Positions 7,735 through 15,988 of a stretch of DNA of 64,000 nt are shown here, in pieces; the stretch's first letter is position 1; every line of letters begins with the position of its first letter. Source of the DNA: Pseudahrensia aquimaris (GTDB taxonomy: Bacteria > Pseudomonadota > Alphaproteobacteria > Rhizobiales > Rhizobiaceae); the NCBI RefSeq assembly GCF_042676045.1, contig NZ_JBHTJV010000003.1, forward strand, positions 434,001 to 498,000, given 5' to 3'. The notes beneath the pieces were generated by a model that made no database searches, was not told the origin of the DNA, and was given only the letters and a program-made list of their open reading frames with translations. The position numbers and the translations under genes are program-made.

Positions 7735-9891
7735 ATGCGCGATCCTTTTGCCCCGAAGAAACGCTGGAACGGTTCGAATTGGCTTTTGTCGTTCGATTCG
7801 ACGATTGATGACGCGCTTTATCGCTTCAAAAACAGCGGTGGGGAAATGTGGGAGTCGCTCACGATTTTTTTCAGACGTTTTCGCGTCAAAGGTTTCAAAC
7901 GTGTTTTAACTGAAGTGGCCTGCGAGGGGCTGACGCTTGGTTTTGTGGGTTTAATGCTGCTGCTGGCGTTGGCGAAACCTGCTTTTGAGGAAACCGAGAA
8001 AAACTGGCGCTCTCAGCAGGAATATTCCGTGCTTTTTCTTGACCGTTTTGGAAACGAGATCGGTCGTCGCGGCGTTCTGCATAATGACGCTGAAGCCGTT
8101 GATGCCCTGCCCGACCACTTTGTGAAGGCCGTTCTTGCAACCGAGGACCGGCGCTTCTTTGAACATATCGGCATCGACTTTTTTGGTCTCGTTCGCGCCA
8201 TGATCGAAAATGCCCGTGCCAATTCGGTTGTTCAGGGTGGCTCCACAATCACTCAGCAATTGGCCAAGAACCTGTTCTTGACCAACGAGCGCTCACTTGA
8301 ACGAAAGATCAAGGAAGCGTTTTTGGCGCTCTGGCTTGAATACAATCTGACGAAAAAAGAGATTCTGAAAACCTATCTTGACCGCACCTATATGGGCGGA
8401 GGCACGATTGGCGCGGCGGCTGCGGCGGAGTTTTATTTTGGGAAGAACATCAAGGATGTCGACCTGGCCGAAGGCGCGATGCTGGCCGGGCTCTACAAGG
8501 CGCCTTCGAAATATGCGCCCCATTTGAACCTGCCTGCAGCCCGCGCCCGCGCAAACGAAGTGCTCACCAACATGGTGCAAGCTGATTTCATGACCGAAGG
8601 TCAGGTCATCATAGCACGGCGTAAACCAGCTTCAGTGGTGGAGCGTGCGAAAATCGACAGTCCAGACTATTTCCTCGACTACGCATTTGAGCAGGTCAAA
8701 GATTTGGCCATCGGGTTCCCCACCAACACTCTGATTGCAAAAACGACGTTGGACCCTAGCCTTCAACAAGCGGCTGATGAGGCAGTGCAATACCATCTTC
8801 GTCAATACGGTCGCGAGTTTCGTGCCAACCAGTCCGCAATGGTGGTGATTGAAAACGGTGGGGCCGTGCGCGCCATTGTCGGTGGTCGCGACTATGGTGA
8901 AAGCCAATACAACCGTGCCACCAATGGCCGTCGCCAACCGGGTTCCAGCATCAAGCCCTACGTCTACGCCATCGCGATGGACAACGGTTATTCGCCGACC
9001 ACGCGGGTCAACGGCGGTTCCGTAACCATTCGGGGTTGGACGCCGCGTAACTACAACGGACGCGTGTTTGGGCGGGTGGATATGACAACCGCCTTGGTCA
9101 AGTCCATCAACACCGTTCCAGTGCGAATTGCCCACCAGCTTGGCCGAGGCAAGATCGTCCGGCTGATGGCCGATATGGGCGTGGAATCTCCAATCACTGC
9201 CGAGCCGGCCATGCCGCTTGGCACGTCGGATATGACGGTGATGGACCAAGCGACTGGCTATGGAGTGTTCATGTCGGGCGGGATGCAAACAAACCGCCAC
9301 ACCATTTTGCAAATCACCGACTCTGCCGGCAAAGTGCTCTACGATTTTGCTAAACAAGCACCGAAGCCTAAGCGCGTGCTTTCAGAAAAAGCCACCGAAG
9401 GCATGAACATTATGCTGTCTCAAGTGCCAGAATGGGGCACAGCGCGCCGTGCGAAACTGGCGGGCATCAAAACCGCGGGCAAGACAGGCACCACTCAGTC
9501 ATATCGCGATGCTTGGTTCGTTGGTTACACGGGCAACTACACCGCAGCAGTCTGGTTCGGCAATGACAACAACCAGGCCACAAACCGGCTGACAGGTGGT
9601 CGCCTTCCCGCGATGACGTGGAACCGGTTCATGACGTACGCTCACCAAAACATCGACATTCGCCCCCTGCCCTTTGTGGAGCCCGAAAAGCCAAGCACCG
9701 ATAGACCTGCGCCTGCCGCGAACCCTGATGATGCTCCGCAACTCGTTGTCATTCGTCAAAAACCGCTGCCAAAAGAAACCGCAGACATTCTGCGCCGACT
9801 GGAATTGGAATTACGCCAAGCACCACCGTTGAAGGCGCAAACGCTGGCACGGCAATCGGCAACACAAGCCCCCAATACCGACCAGAACTAA
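7735..9891 (+). CDS. class A penicillin-binding protein (transglycosylase/transpeptidase)
   Basis: 718 aa. A single membrane anchor lies near residues 64-83. The glycosyltransferase family 51 domain follows, with EDRRFFEH (catalytic Glu), GGSTITQQLAKNLFLT and the NLTKKEILKTYLDR segment. The transpeptidase domain carries the Ser active-site motif SSIK (in GSSIKPYVYA), SIN and KTGTTQ. It polymerises and cross-links peptidoglycan in the periplasm. The tail after about residue 640 is Pro-rich (PLPFVEPEKPSTDRPAPAANP). The following DUF1214 gene starts in its stop codon (TAATG at 9889-9893), so the two are coupled. It resembles PBP1A/1C-type proteins of Rhizobiales; the exact subclass is not certain. 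Confidence 0.93.
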   Translation: MRDPFAPKKRWNGSNWLLSFDSTIDDALYRFKNSGGEMWESLTIFFRRFRVKGFKRVLTEVACEGLTLGFVGLMLLLALAKPAFEETEKNWRSQQEYSVLFLDRFGNEIGRRGVLHNDAEAVDALPDHFVKAVLATEDRRFFEHIGIDFFGLVRAMIENARANSVVQGGSTITQQLAKNLFLTNERSLERKIKEAFLALWLEYNLTKKEILKTYLDRTYMGGGTIGAAAAAEFYFGKNIKDVDLAEGAMLAGLYKAPSKYAPHLNLPAARARANEVLTNMVQADFMTEGQVIIARRKPASVVERAKIDSPDYFLDYAFEQVKDLAIGFPTNTLIAKTTLDPSLQQAADEAVQYHLRQYGREFRANQSAMVVIENGGAVRAIVGGRDYGESQYNRATNGRRQPGSSIKPYVYAIAMDNGYSPTTRVNGGSVTIRGWTPRNYNGRVFGRVDMTTALVKSINTVPVRIAHQLGRGKIVRLMADMGVESPITAEPAMPLGTSDMTVMDQATGYGVFMSGGMQTNRHTILQITDSAGKVLYDFAKQAPKPKRVLSEKATEGMNIMLSQVPEWGTARRAKLAGIKTAGKTGTTQSYRDAWFVGYTGNYTAAVWFGNDNNQATNRLTGGRLPAMTWNRFMTYAHQNIDIRPLPFVEPEKPSTDRPAPAANPDDAPQLVVIRQKPLPKETADILRRLELELRQAPPLKAQTLARQSATQAPNTDQN

Positions 9892-10511
9892 TGGCCTCTT
9901 CGAGCCGCAGCGAAAACCTGTTTAACCCTATGCGTTTGTTCGTTGATATCGCGGTTATTATGGTCGCTGGCCTTGTGCTAGGCGGCCTTCTTTCCAAGCT
10001 CTCTATTGAAAATAATCTCGGCTTCGGCGCGTTGAAAATCGGGCAGTGGACAGCATGGCCGCAAGCAGGTAGCCGCGATGCGGACCCTTATACGAAAGCC
10101 AAAGTTGCTGCCGATGGCGAAGTCCCGTTGGGTGCGGCCGAAGGCATCGCGTTTCATGGCCGGACCGACGAAACCGGTGAGCCACTTAATCTCAAGTGCA
10201 GTTATCTCTTACAAGGTTCAACGCCCAATGCGCGGCTTTGGACCCTAGCGGCACACCGTAATGATGGCTCAGCCGTTGGCAACGGGTTGGGAAATGCTGC
10301 CAGCCTTGTTTCGCGCAATATCGTGCGTGACCAATCTGGCCGTTTCTCCATTACCGTTGGCCCGCAACTGGCTGCGGGCAATTGGTTGCAGACTTCAGGC
10401 GATGGCCCGTTTGAACTGGTGTTTCGCCTTTACGATTCACCCGTCACAGCATCAGGCGGCATCGTCGACCCCGAAATGCCAATCATTCGGCTGATGGGGT
10501 GCCAACAATGA
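9891..10511 (+). CDS. DUF1214 domain membrane-anchored protein
   Basis: 206 aa. One N-terminal membrane segment (about residues 17-36, FVDIAVIMVAGLVLGGLLS), then a periplasmic domain. The domain holds DPYTKAKVAADGEVPLGAAEGIAFH, ending in LVFRLYDSPVTASGGIVDPEMPIIRLMGC, a hallmark of DUF1214, normally the C-terminal half of DUF1254/DUF1214 proteins. The start overlaps the stop of the upstream PBP gene. The stop overlaps the start of the next gene, which carries the DUF1254-like half, so the two halves that are often one protein are separate here. Function is unknown; a cell-envelope role is suggested by the neighbour. Confidence 0.8.
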   Translation: MASSSRSENLFNPMRLFVDIAVIMVAGLVLGGLLSKLSIENNLGFGALKIGQWTAWPQAGSRDADPYTKAKVAADGEVPLGAAEGIAFHGRTDETGEPLNLKCSYLLQGSTPNARLWTLAAHRNDGSAVGNGLGNAASLVSRNIVRDQSGRFSITVGPQLAAGNWLQTSGDGPFELVFRLYDSPVTASGGIVDPEMPIIRLMGCQQ

Positions 10512-11080
10512 GACGCCTTATATACGGCACAACACTGGCGCTTGTTCTGGCGGGCATTGTTCACATTTTGGTCGTCCTTCTCATCCCGTCTTACGCCGAG
10601 CGCGACGCTTGGGCGAAACTTGCCAGCAAGGGCGAGCCTTGGGAATTTTCAGTCGTAGCACGCCCCGGTTTGGACAAGACCAGCGAACTGCCGCTGGCAG
10701 ACCCAAGTTTTGGCGTGGCCGCTTGTCGGTTTGATCTTTCGGAAAGTCCGCTTGTAGTGGAAGCAGCTGGAAACCTTCCATTCTGGTCCGTTGCATTGTT
10801 CGACAGGCGGGGCCGCAACTTCTACAGCTTCAACGACCGCACGGCCATCGGACGGCAACTTTACATGATCGTGGTCAATCCGGTGCAGATGGCACAGTTA
10901 CGCAAAAATCCACCGGAGGACACCGAGCGGGCGGTCTTGATCGAGTCGGATCTGCAAGAAGGTTTTATTCTCATCCGTGCGCTGCAAGACAACGCAGCGC
11001 GTGCTCCAGCGGTCCAGAAATTTCTCAATGAAGCCCAGTGCAGTCGCTATTCGTTGCCAGAATCCGACGGCACATCTTGA
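10508..11080 (+). CDS. DUF1254-like membrane-anchored protein
   Basis: 190 aa from the ATG at 10508, which overlaps the preceding stop as ATGA; an upstream ATG at 10499 would add three residues. There is an N-terminal membrane segment (TTLALVLAGIVHILVVLLIP). The periplasmic part contains DPSFGVAACRFDLSESPLVVEA and PFWSVALFDRRGRNFYSFNDR, as in the DUF1254 half of DUF1254/DUF1214 proteins. It pairs with the upstream gene and probably forms a complex with it. Reaction and ligand are unknown. Confidence 0.75.
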   Translation: MRRLIYGTTLALVLAGIVHILVVLLIPSYAERDAWAKLASKGEPWEFSVVARPGLDKTSELPLADPSFGVAACRFDLSESPLVVEAAGNLPFWSVALFDRRGRNFYSFNDRTAIGRQLYMIVVNPVQMAQLRKNPPEDTERAVLIESDLQEGFILIRALQDNAARAPAVQKFLNEAQCSRYSLPESDGTS

Positions 11081-11238
11081 ACCGCTGAACTCCCCCCAAC
11101 CTTTTTTCCCTCGGCAGCAGTTCGGTCATAACGCACTCCAGTAAACGCCAATACCTGACCATCAAGCCCTGCGGTGTTTGCGCGTTTCGAAACCTTGCTT
11201 GAACAAGAGTAGCTTTTCAGCTCCACGACATTTTCCAT
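11047..11238 (-). CDS. possible small protein, unknown
   Basis: 63 aa, no recognised family. The ATG at 11238 is preceded on the minus strand by GAGGG at a 9-base spacing, an acceptable ribosome binding site. The 3' end overlaps the end of the convergent DUF1254-like gene by 34 bases. The product is hydrophilic with one Cys in the SYSCSSK segment. The support is only the ribosome binding site and the lack of any other content in this gap, so it may be a chance frame. Confidence 0.3.
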   Translation of the reverse strand: MENVVELKSYSCSSKVSKRANTAGLDGQVLAFTGVRYDRTAAEGKKVGGSSAVQDVPSDSGNE

Positions 11239-11407
11239 CTCACGACACCCTCATGTCTTGCGCTGCCTGAAAGGCGCTTTGCAGCGCTTGCCCGGTGAAC
11301 ATTTTCATCGCGCAAAAACAGACTGAGCCCATTATGGTTAACAGCTTGCTAAGGAATTTAACGGCATTATCCAAGTTCAAACGGGCGCGCATCGCGCGTT
11401 GTGATGA
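11081..11407. other. intergenic stretch between the DUF1254-like and DUF2336 genes
   Basis: 327 bases. The left half overlaps the weak minus-strand ORF at 11047-11238. The right half (11300-11400) is richer in A and T and carries a CtrA-like TTAA-N7-CTAA box at 11338-11352, so it probably holds the promoter of the DUF2336 gene. No hairpin terminator or RNA gene was seen. Confidence 0.5.
11338..11352 (+). promoter_or_regulatory. CtrA-like box upstream of the DUF2336 gene
   Basis: TTAACAGCTTGCTAA matches TTAA-N7-TTAA in 7 of 8 defined positions. It lies about 55 bases upstream of the DUF2336 start. CtrA is the conserved alphaproteobacterial cell-cycle/motility regulator; binding here is an inference from sequence only. 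Confidence 0.35.
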
Positions 11408-12643
11408 ATGGATATTCCGATGCAGACGTCAAAGCCGACTGTGAATTCTGTCACAATCGAACCAAAAAATGCGCCTCCGCGTCGCGAGGCAGCGATCGCT
11501 CAGCAGGATTTGCCAGCCGCTGCACCGCGCAAACGAAAAGCAACCACGCGAACCCTGCCGGAAAAGGACGCACTGCTTATTTTGGCAACGCAGCGGTTTT
11601 GTGAACGCGATGCGCACAATCGTTTGACCATCGAAGATTTCAAGACAGCATTTTATGGCCTTGCCAACGCAGTGGAGCCGGATACCCTCACTCATATTGC
11701 TACACTGCTCAAAGACCAGCCGAACACACCCCGCCAAGTTCTCATTTATCTGGCCCTAGAACCTGTTTCTGTGTGCGGTCCACTGTTGCGCGAAGCGATG
11801 CGTTTTACACAATTGGATCTTGTGACCCTTGTTGCAAAATGCGGCCTCAACCACGCAACAGAGATTGCCAAACGTTCCGATTTGGGGCCAAGCCTCGTGA
11901 AGCAATTGCGGGCGTTGAACGACACTGAGGTCAATAAGGCGCTTAAAGCCAACGCTTCCATTCTGGACGATCTGTCGAAACGCAGCATCGAGCAGCTCTT
12001 TAGCTCCGTTACCGAGGCGAAACTCAAACCCTTCGAAGAAGCCGCCTGGGCCCCTGCCCCGAGCGAAGAAAACGCTGCGGAGAAGACTGGGGCAAAAACA
12101 ACCTCTCGTGCCGACGAGGCGCTGTTGAAAGCAGCCGGCCGAGGCAAGCGGATTGCAGCGGAAACATCTACAACCGCCTCAAACCTAACTAAGCATATGT
12201 CAGCGGAGGAGTTCGCAGACGCTTTGGAAAGAACGGCTCTTGCGCGCAGCAATCAGGGCATGTGCATGTTGATGCAAAAGCAGTTTGGATTTTCGCAGGA
12301 AACCACCAAACAGATCATGGCCGACGAAACCGGCAACACGCTTGCTGTCTTCATGAAGGCCGCCGGGTTCGATGTCGCTAAGGCAAACCGTATCGCGCTG
12401 ATCACTTTTCCGAGGCTTGGCTTGTCCATTGAAAACGCACGCCGCGCAATCAGTTTTTACAAACAATTGAACACGCAGGCCTGCCAAGCTGCAATCGCGC
12501 AATGGCCGAAGCAGGCTCCAGAGGCTGCACCGCACCAACCCGTCCATTCCGAAGCCCCTGGCATCGACCGTTCGGGTGCTCAGCAGGTTGCAGGAAAGAG
12601 CGAAGATAAAGGGGCATCGACTGGCAAAGTCGTCAATTTCTAG
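11408..12643 (+). CDS. DUF2336 domain-containing protein
   Basis: 411 aa, cytoplasmic, without signal peptide. The central part is made of short helical repeats typical of DUF2336: VLIYLALEPVSVCGPLLREA, DLVTLVAKCGLNHATEIAKRSDL, VNKALKANASILDDLS. The C-terminal part has a second repeated block (EFADALERTALARSNQGMCMLM, TKQIMADETGNTLAVFMKAAGFD) with a low-complexity tail. DUF2336 proteins are common in alphaproteobacteria and look like HEAT-like scaffolds; no biochemical role is known. A CtrA-like box precedes it. A second ATG at 11420 is possible. It converges on the DUF1491 gene with a 6-base gap. Confidence 0.75.
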   Translation: MDIPMQTSKPTVNSVTIEPKNAPPRREAAIAQQDLPAAAPRKRKATTRTLPEKDALLILATQRFCERDAHNRLTIEDFKTAFYGLANAVEPDTLTHIATLLKDQPNTPRQVLIYLALEPVSVCGPLLREAMRFTQLDLVTLVAKCGLNHATEIAKRSDLGPSLVKQLRALNDTEVNKALKANASILDDLSKRSIEQLFSSVTEAKLKPFEEAAWAPAPSEENAAEKTGAKTTSRADEALLKAAGRGKRIAAETSTTASNLTKHMSAEEFADALERTALARSNQGMCMLMQKQFGFSQETTKQIMADETGNTLAVFMKAAGFDVAKANRIALITFPRLGLSIENARRAISFYKQLNTQACQAAIAQWPKQAPEAAPHQPVHSEAPGIDRSGAQQVAGKSEDKGASTGKVVNF

Positions 12644-12649
12644 TCGCAC

Positions 12650-12988
12650 CTAGATGTCCACGAGATCGACGAAACAGCGCCCCTGACGGTCATCAATCTC
12701 GATGATCCAGACATCAGGATCAAACTGCTTTTCTCGGTCGAGGCGCTCTTGCACGGCGTCCATTTCCGCATCCGACAGCAGTGTTTCAAAACGCCGATCA
12801 TTTGGCATGTCATCAAAGTAACTCTGCGGTGCTGGGCCGACGAGATCGGCCTTGCCGTGAGCGCGTCTGACGACAATGTAAATTGCGCCTGCAGCCTGCT
12901 CGCCTTTTGCCAGCACCATAACAAAAGCGCCGGCGCTTTCGGCGCGCCGGCGCAATGCAGAGATAAAAATTTCTGAGGTAATCCGCAC
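12650..12988 (-). CDS. DUF1491 family protein
   Basis: 112 aa, full length for the family. Conserved features are ITSEIFISALRRRAESAGAFVMVLAKGEQAAGAIYI at the start and FDPDVWIIEIDDRQGR near the end. The fold is a small alpha/beta domain of unknown function found almost only in alphaproteobacteria. It follows the peptidoglycan-binding protein gene by 8 bases on the same strand and is probably cotranscribed with it and with the histidine kinase, an arrangement I believe is common in Rhizobiales. Confidence 0.85.
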   Translation of the reverse strand: MRITSEIFISALRRRAESAGAFVMVLAKGEQAAGAIYIVVRRAHGKADLVGPAPQSYFDDMPNDRRFETLLSDAEMDAVQERLDREKQFDPDVWIIEIDDRQGRCFVDLVDI

Positions 12989-12996
12989 CCGAGAGG

Positions 12997-13776
12997 CTAT
13001 CCCTGCCGGTAGGCGCCGATTTCCTCAAGTTTCTTCAAAACGCTCTCAGAGGGTTCACCGGTGATTTTCATACCATAATCCAGTTGGAAACTCTGAATGG
13101 CTGAGCGGGTTTTGCGGCCAGGCTTGCCGTCCACTTCCAGTTCTTCATAGCCATAGTTGCGCAGACCGGCCTGAATGCGGGCAACCAGACCATTTGTGCT
13201 TTCAGACTTCGGCTTGTCCGATACATCGATGGAACCAACCTGTTGCTGGCTGATCGCAGCCGTGCGGGAATTGGGAACAGGCACTTCCTGAGGCTTGGCG
13301 GAAGCGGAAAGTAGAATTTGGCTCAACAAGCGGGCCGAAGCCTGACCATCTTTTTCCAAATCGTGATCGGCTTGGAATTTCGTGATTGCCGATTCTGTCC
13401 GGGAGCCGAATTTTCCGTCTACTTTGCCGTCATAATACCCACGAACAGCAAGAGCCGCCTGCACTTCGCGCAAAACTTCAGGCGATGCTGCGGACTTATC
13501 GGCTTTAGCGGTTTTAACCGCCTTCGTTGGCTTTTTCGCCTTAGCCAGCTTTGCGGGTTCATTGAACTCACCGCGAGTGGCAAACATTGGCGCGGGATGG
13601 TTGACGGGCTGATACCATACAGCGTTGGCAAAAATTGTGCCCATCGCCAAAAGCGATAAACAGGCTCCGCCCAGCAAAGCCGGGTGTTCGGAGAGGATTG
13701 AGGCAAGAAACCCTGATTTTTTAGGTTCCTGGACGAGTCGATCAGGCTGATAAGCGTGCACAATATTCTCCTTCAT
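12997..13776 (-). CDS. membrane-anchored protein with two peptidoglycan-binding domains
   Basis: 259 aa from the ATG at 13776 (MKENIVHAYQPD); a longer frame to 13815 exists but overlaps the kinase gene more. One membrane segment at about residues 37-58 (LLGGACLSLLAMGTIFANAVWY) is followed by a Lys/Ala-rich linker (KAKKPTKAVKTAKADKS). Two PG_binding_1 modules come next: VQAALAVRGYYDGKVDGKFGSRT with AITKFQ, and IQAGLRNYGYEELEVDGKPGRKT with AIQSFQ. It probably anchors to the periplasmic cell wall. Its start lies inside the end of the kinase gene, so both are one transcription unit. Confidence 0.85.
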   Translation of the reverse strand: MKENIVHAYQPDRLVQEPKKSGFLASILSEHPALLGGACLSLLAMGTIFANAVWYQPVNHPAPMFATRGEFNEPAKLAKAKKPTKAVKTAKADKSAASPEVLREVQAALAVRGYYDGKVDGKFGSRTESAITKFQADHDLEKDGQASARLLSQILLSASAKPQEVPVPNSRTAAISQQQVGSIDVSDKPKSESTNGLVARIQAGLRNYGYEELEVDGKPGRKTRSAIQSFQLDYGMKITGEPSESVLKKLEEIGAYRQG

Positions 13777-15313
13777 CGTCGACTTGGTTTTCGATACGGC
13801 TCTTGGGAGCCACATTTTTGATGGACCGGGCGACAGCTTCCGCAGCCCTTGTTTTCTTGGCGAGGCGCAAGGGCAGCATCACCGTGATCTTGGAGCCCGA
13901 AACGCCCGATGTTTCGCAAGAGATTGAGCCGCCAAGCGCTTCTGTCAGTCCTTTGCAGACCTGAAATTCGAGCGCGATATCAGCAAAGTCTGCAATTTCA
14001 GAAGCGTTGAAACCCTCCAGATACCGAACAACGTTTTCAGCAATCGGCGTAGCGTCACTTTCGATGGTGAATTTTCCGAAGCTGCCAAATTGGCGTGCTG
14101 CTAACCGTACTTCTTGGCCTTCGCCCGCGCTGCGGACAGCATTAGCGGTGAAGTGCAGCAGAATTTGCTGGCATGCATCTTCGTCGGTTAATCCGTCGGG
14201 CAGAGTTTCCAAACGCTCAGTGTTCAATGCTACACCACGGGAGCGCGTGAGATCAGCCAGGCGCTCTTGCAGCGCATCAAACAACTTATTCCAAATCACC
14301 GCCTGCGATTGCGGTTGGAAATCATCAGCACGAAGACGGGCAAATTCGCTGAGAGCATCAACGGTGATAGAAAGCTCACTGCCAGCCTTTGCAATTGTTT
14401 CAGCGCAATCGCGCACCACTTCAGCGTTGGTTTCGTTCCCTTGCAACAGTTCGCCAAAGCCCAGAACAGCCGTGAGGCTGTTTCGCAACTTGTGGCTGAC
14501 GGTAGAAATCATCGCATCATAAGCCGCCAAACGTTTTTCGTTTGAGGCGGTTTGTGCTTCGAGATTGGCTTTGAGAGCGTTGGTTTCGCCGGTTGCGATC
14601 AACACGGCTATCGCTGAACCGTCCCCGCTTGCGCTCAATTCGCAGCGGAACGATTTCCATACACTTCGCGCCTCGTCAGGGCCGCGCAGGCGTAAATCAA
14701 TCGTCGCACGTTCAGTTTTATCAATGCTTGCGAGAGCGTTCAAAAACGGCACGCGATCCAGCAGGTGCATACGCTCAAGCAGGCCGCGACCGTGTAGTTT
14801 GTCCAGCACATCATTCGCAAAATCGGCAGCACCGCCGAATGCTTCCACGACGTTACCCCGTACATCAAGCACAGCACTGAGCGGTTGTCCGTAAGCGTTC
14901 GATACAGTGCTTGAGTTGGAGTGGACCTCTTGGACTGGCGAATTCCGTTTGTTGCAGTTTAAGGCTGCCAGCGCCGTCGCCGCCAGTGTCGCCGCCCCAT
15001 AGGGTGCAAGCGGATGAGCCAATACTGATCCAGCGAATGGATGCAACACTGTCATCGCCGTCAATGAAACCACGCCGCTGGCCACTACCAAGCTGCGGGA
15101 GCCAAAGGCCATTGCCGTCAGTGGCACCAAAGGTGCTAACAAAGCCACTGTTTCTGTTGCAGGGGCAAGGAACGCAATCGCAGCGGCGCTTGCTGACAAG
15201 GCACCAAGGCTGCAAATGACAAAGCCGCCGCCAACCCGCAGGGGCAACCGCTTTGCCTTTTCAACTTTGGGGGAAAGACCCTTGGTACGCACACTCAGTC
15301 CAAACGCAAACAC
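13742..15313 (-). CDS. membrane histidine kinase with degenerate ATP-binding domain
   Basis: 523 aa. The N-terminal 115 residues hold four to five hydrophobic segments. A PAS-like region follows (about 140-235), then the dimerisation/phosphoacceptor helix MISTVSHKLRNSLTAVLGFGELL with the H-box His. The ATP-binding domain keeps an N-box-like DEDACQQILLHFTANAVRS, but no DxGxG (G1) motif is visible, only SDATPIAEN, and the G2 region is VCKGLTEALGG. It may be a weak kinase, a phosphatase or a pseudokinase. The start is a GTG at 15313 with a poor ribosome binding site. It overlaps the next gene and lies next to CtrA-like boxes, which suggests a cell-cycle or envelope-stress link. Confidence 0.8.
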   Translation of the reverse strand: MFAFGLSVRTKGLSPKVEKAKRLPLRVGGGFVICSLGALSASAAAIAFLAPATETVALLAPLVPLTAMAFGSRSLVVASGVVSLTAMTVLHPFAGSVLAHPLAPYGAATLAATALAALNCNKRNSPVQEVHSNSSTVSNAYGQPLSAVLDVRGNVVEAFGGAADFANDVLDKLHGRGLLERMHLLDRVPFLNALASIDKTERATIDLRLRGPDEARSVWKSFRCELSASGDGSAIAVLIATGETNALKANLEAQTASNEKRLAAYDAMISTVSHKLRNSLTAVLGFGELLQGNETNAEVVRDCAETIAKAGSELSITVDALSEFARLRADDFQPQSQAVIWNKLFDALQERLADLTRSRGVALNTERLETLPDGLTDEDACQQILLHFTANAVRSAGEGQEVRLAARQFGSFGKFTIESDATPIAENVVRYLEGFNASEIADFADIALEFQVCKGLTEALGGSISCETSGVSGSKITVMLPLRLAKKTRAAEAVARSIKNVAPKSRIENQVDDEGEYCARLSA

Positions 15314-15348
15314 AACTTTACTAGTCTGTTCACCATGTCATGGGGACT

Positions 15349-15363
15349 TTAACGGAAAACTAA
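15349..15363 (+). promoter_or_regulatory. CtrA-like box 1 in the kinase/sufE intergenic region
   Basis: TTAACGGAAAACTAA fits TTAA-N7-TTAA at 7 of 8 positions. It lies 36 bases upstream of the kinase start. A GANTC site (GACTC, 15368-15372), the methylation target of CcrM, lies just beyond it. Confidence 0.4.
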
Positions 15364-15409
15364 TCATGACTCGCAGATGGCAGTTTTTTGTGCGTTCCAA
15401 GCGGCATGG

Positions 15410-15424
15410 TTAATGCCGGGTTAA
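15410..15424 (+). promoter_or_regulatory. CtrA-like box 2 (perfect TTAA-N7-TTAA)
   Basis: TTAATGCCGGGTTAA matches the CtrA consensus at all 8 defined positions. It lies between the divergent kinase and sufE genes, about 96 bases before sufE and 97 bases from the kinase start, so either gene could be the target. Confidence 0.5.
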
Positions 15425-15520
15425 TGTCGCAGGAGGCTGCAGCCCATTGGCAAGTCAGCGGACGCAACTTAGATAGGCAAAGCAATCCCATCTGCCGAAC
15501 CGCAGGAAAACCCACCTCCA

Positions 15521-15976
15521 ATGTCCCAAACCAGCTTTGCCGCCCCTATTGAACCCTCTGTCACGATAGAAGAGATCATCGAGAACTTTTCGTTTCTTGA
15601 AGAGTGGGACGACCGCTACGGCTATCTGATTGAGCTTGGCCGCAGTCTTGTGCCCCTGGATGAAGCGGAGAAAAACGAGGAAAACCGTGTCCAGGGCTGC
15701 GTTTCGCAAGTCTGGGTAGTAGGCAACGCGGACCGCAGCGGCGACGCTCCGGTGCTTACATTTCGAGGTGCCTCCGACGCTCATATCGTGAGCGGATTGG
15801 TGGCGATTGCGCTTACACTTTTTTCTGGCCGCACTGCGGAAGAAATTCTTGAGACGGACGAGCAGGCTGTCTTTGCGGAAATCGGTTTGGGAGAGCACCT
15901 CACACCGCAACGCGCCAACGGCTTGCGTTCTATGGTCCAACGCCTGAAGGCAATGGCCCAGACAGAAACGGCTTGA
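15521..15976 (+). CDS. sufE: cysteine desulfuration protein SufE
   Basis: 151 aa. It has the family's N-terminal EEIIENFSFLEEWDDRYGYLIELGR segment, the reactive Cys in VQGCVSQVWV near residue 59, and the late LGEHLTPQRANGLRSMV segment. SufE takes persulfide sulphur from SufS and passes it to SufB for iron-sulphur cluster assembly in the cytoplasm. Here it is monocistronic, away from any suf operon in the window, as is common in Rhizobiales. A GCAGGAAAA ribosome binding site precedes the ATG. It converges on the DUF6456 gene. Confidence 0.93.
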   Translation: MSQTSFAAPIEPSVTIEEIIENFSFLEEWDDRYGYLIELGRSLVPLDEAEKNEENRVQGCVSQVWVVGNADRSGDAPVLTFRGASDAHIVSGLVAIALTLFSGRTAEEILETDEQAVFAEIGLGEHLTPQRANGLRSMVQRLKAMAQTETA

Positions 15977-15988
15977 GGCGCAAACGCC

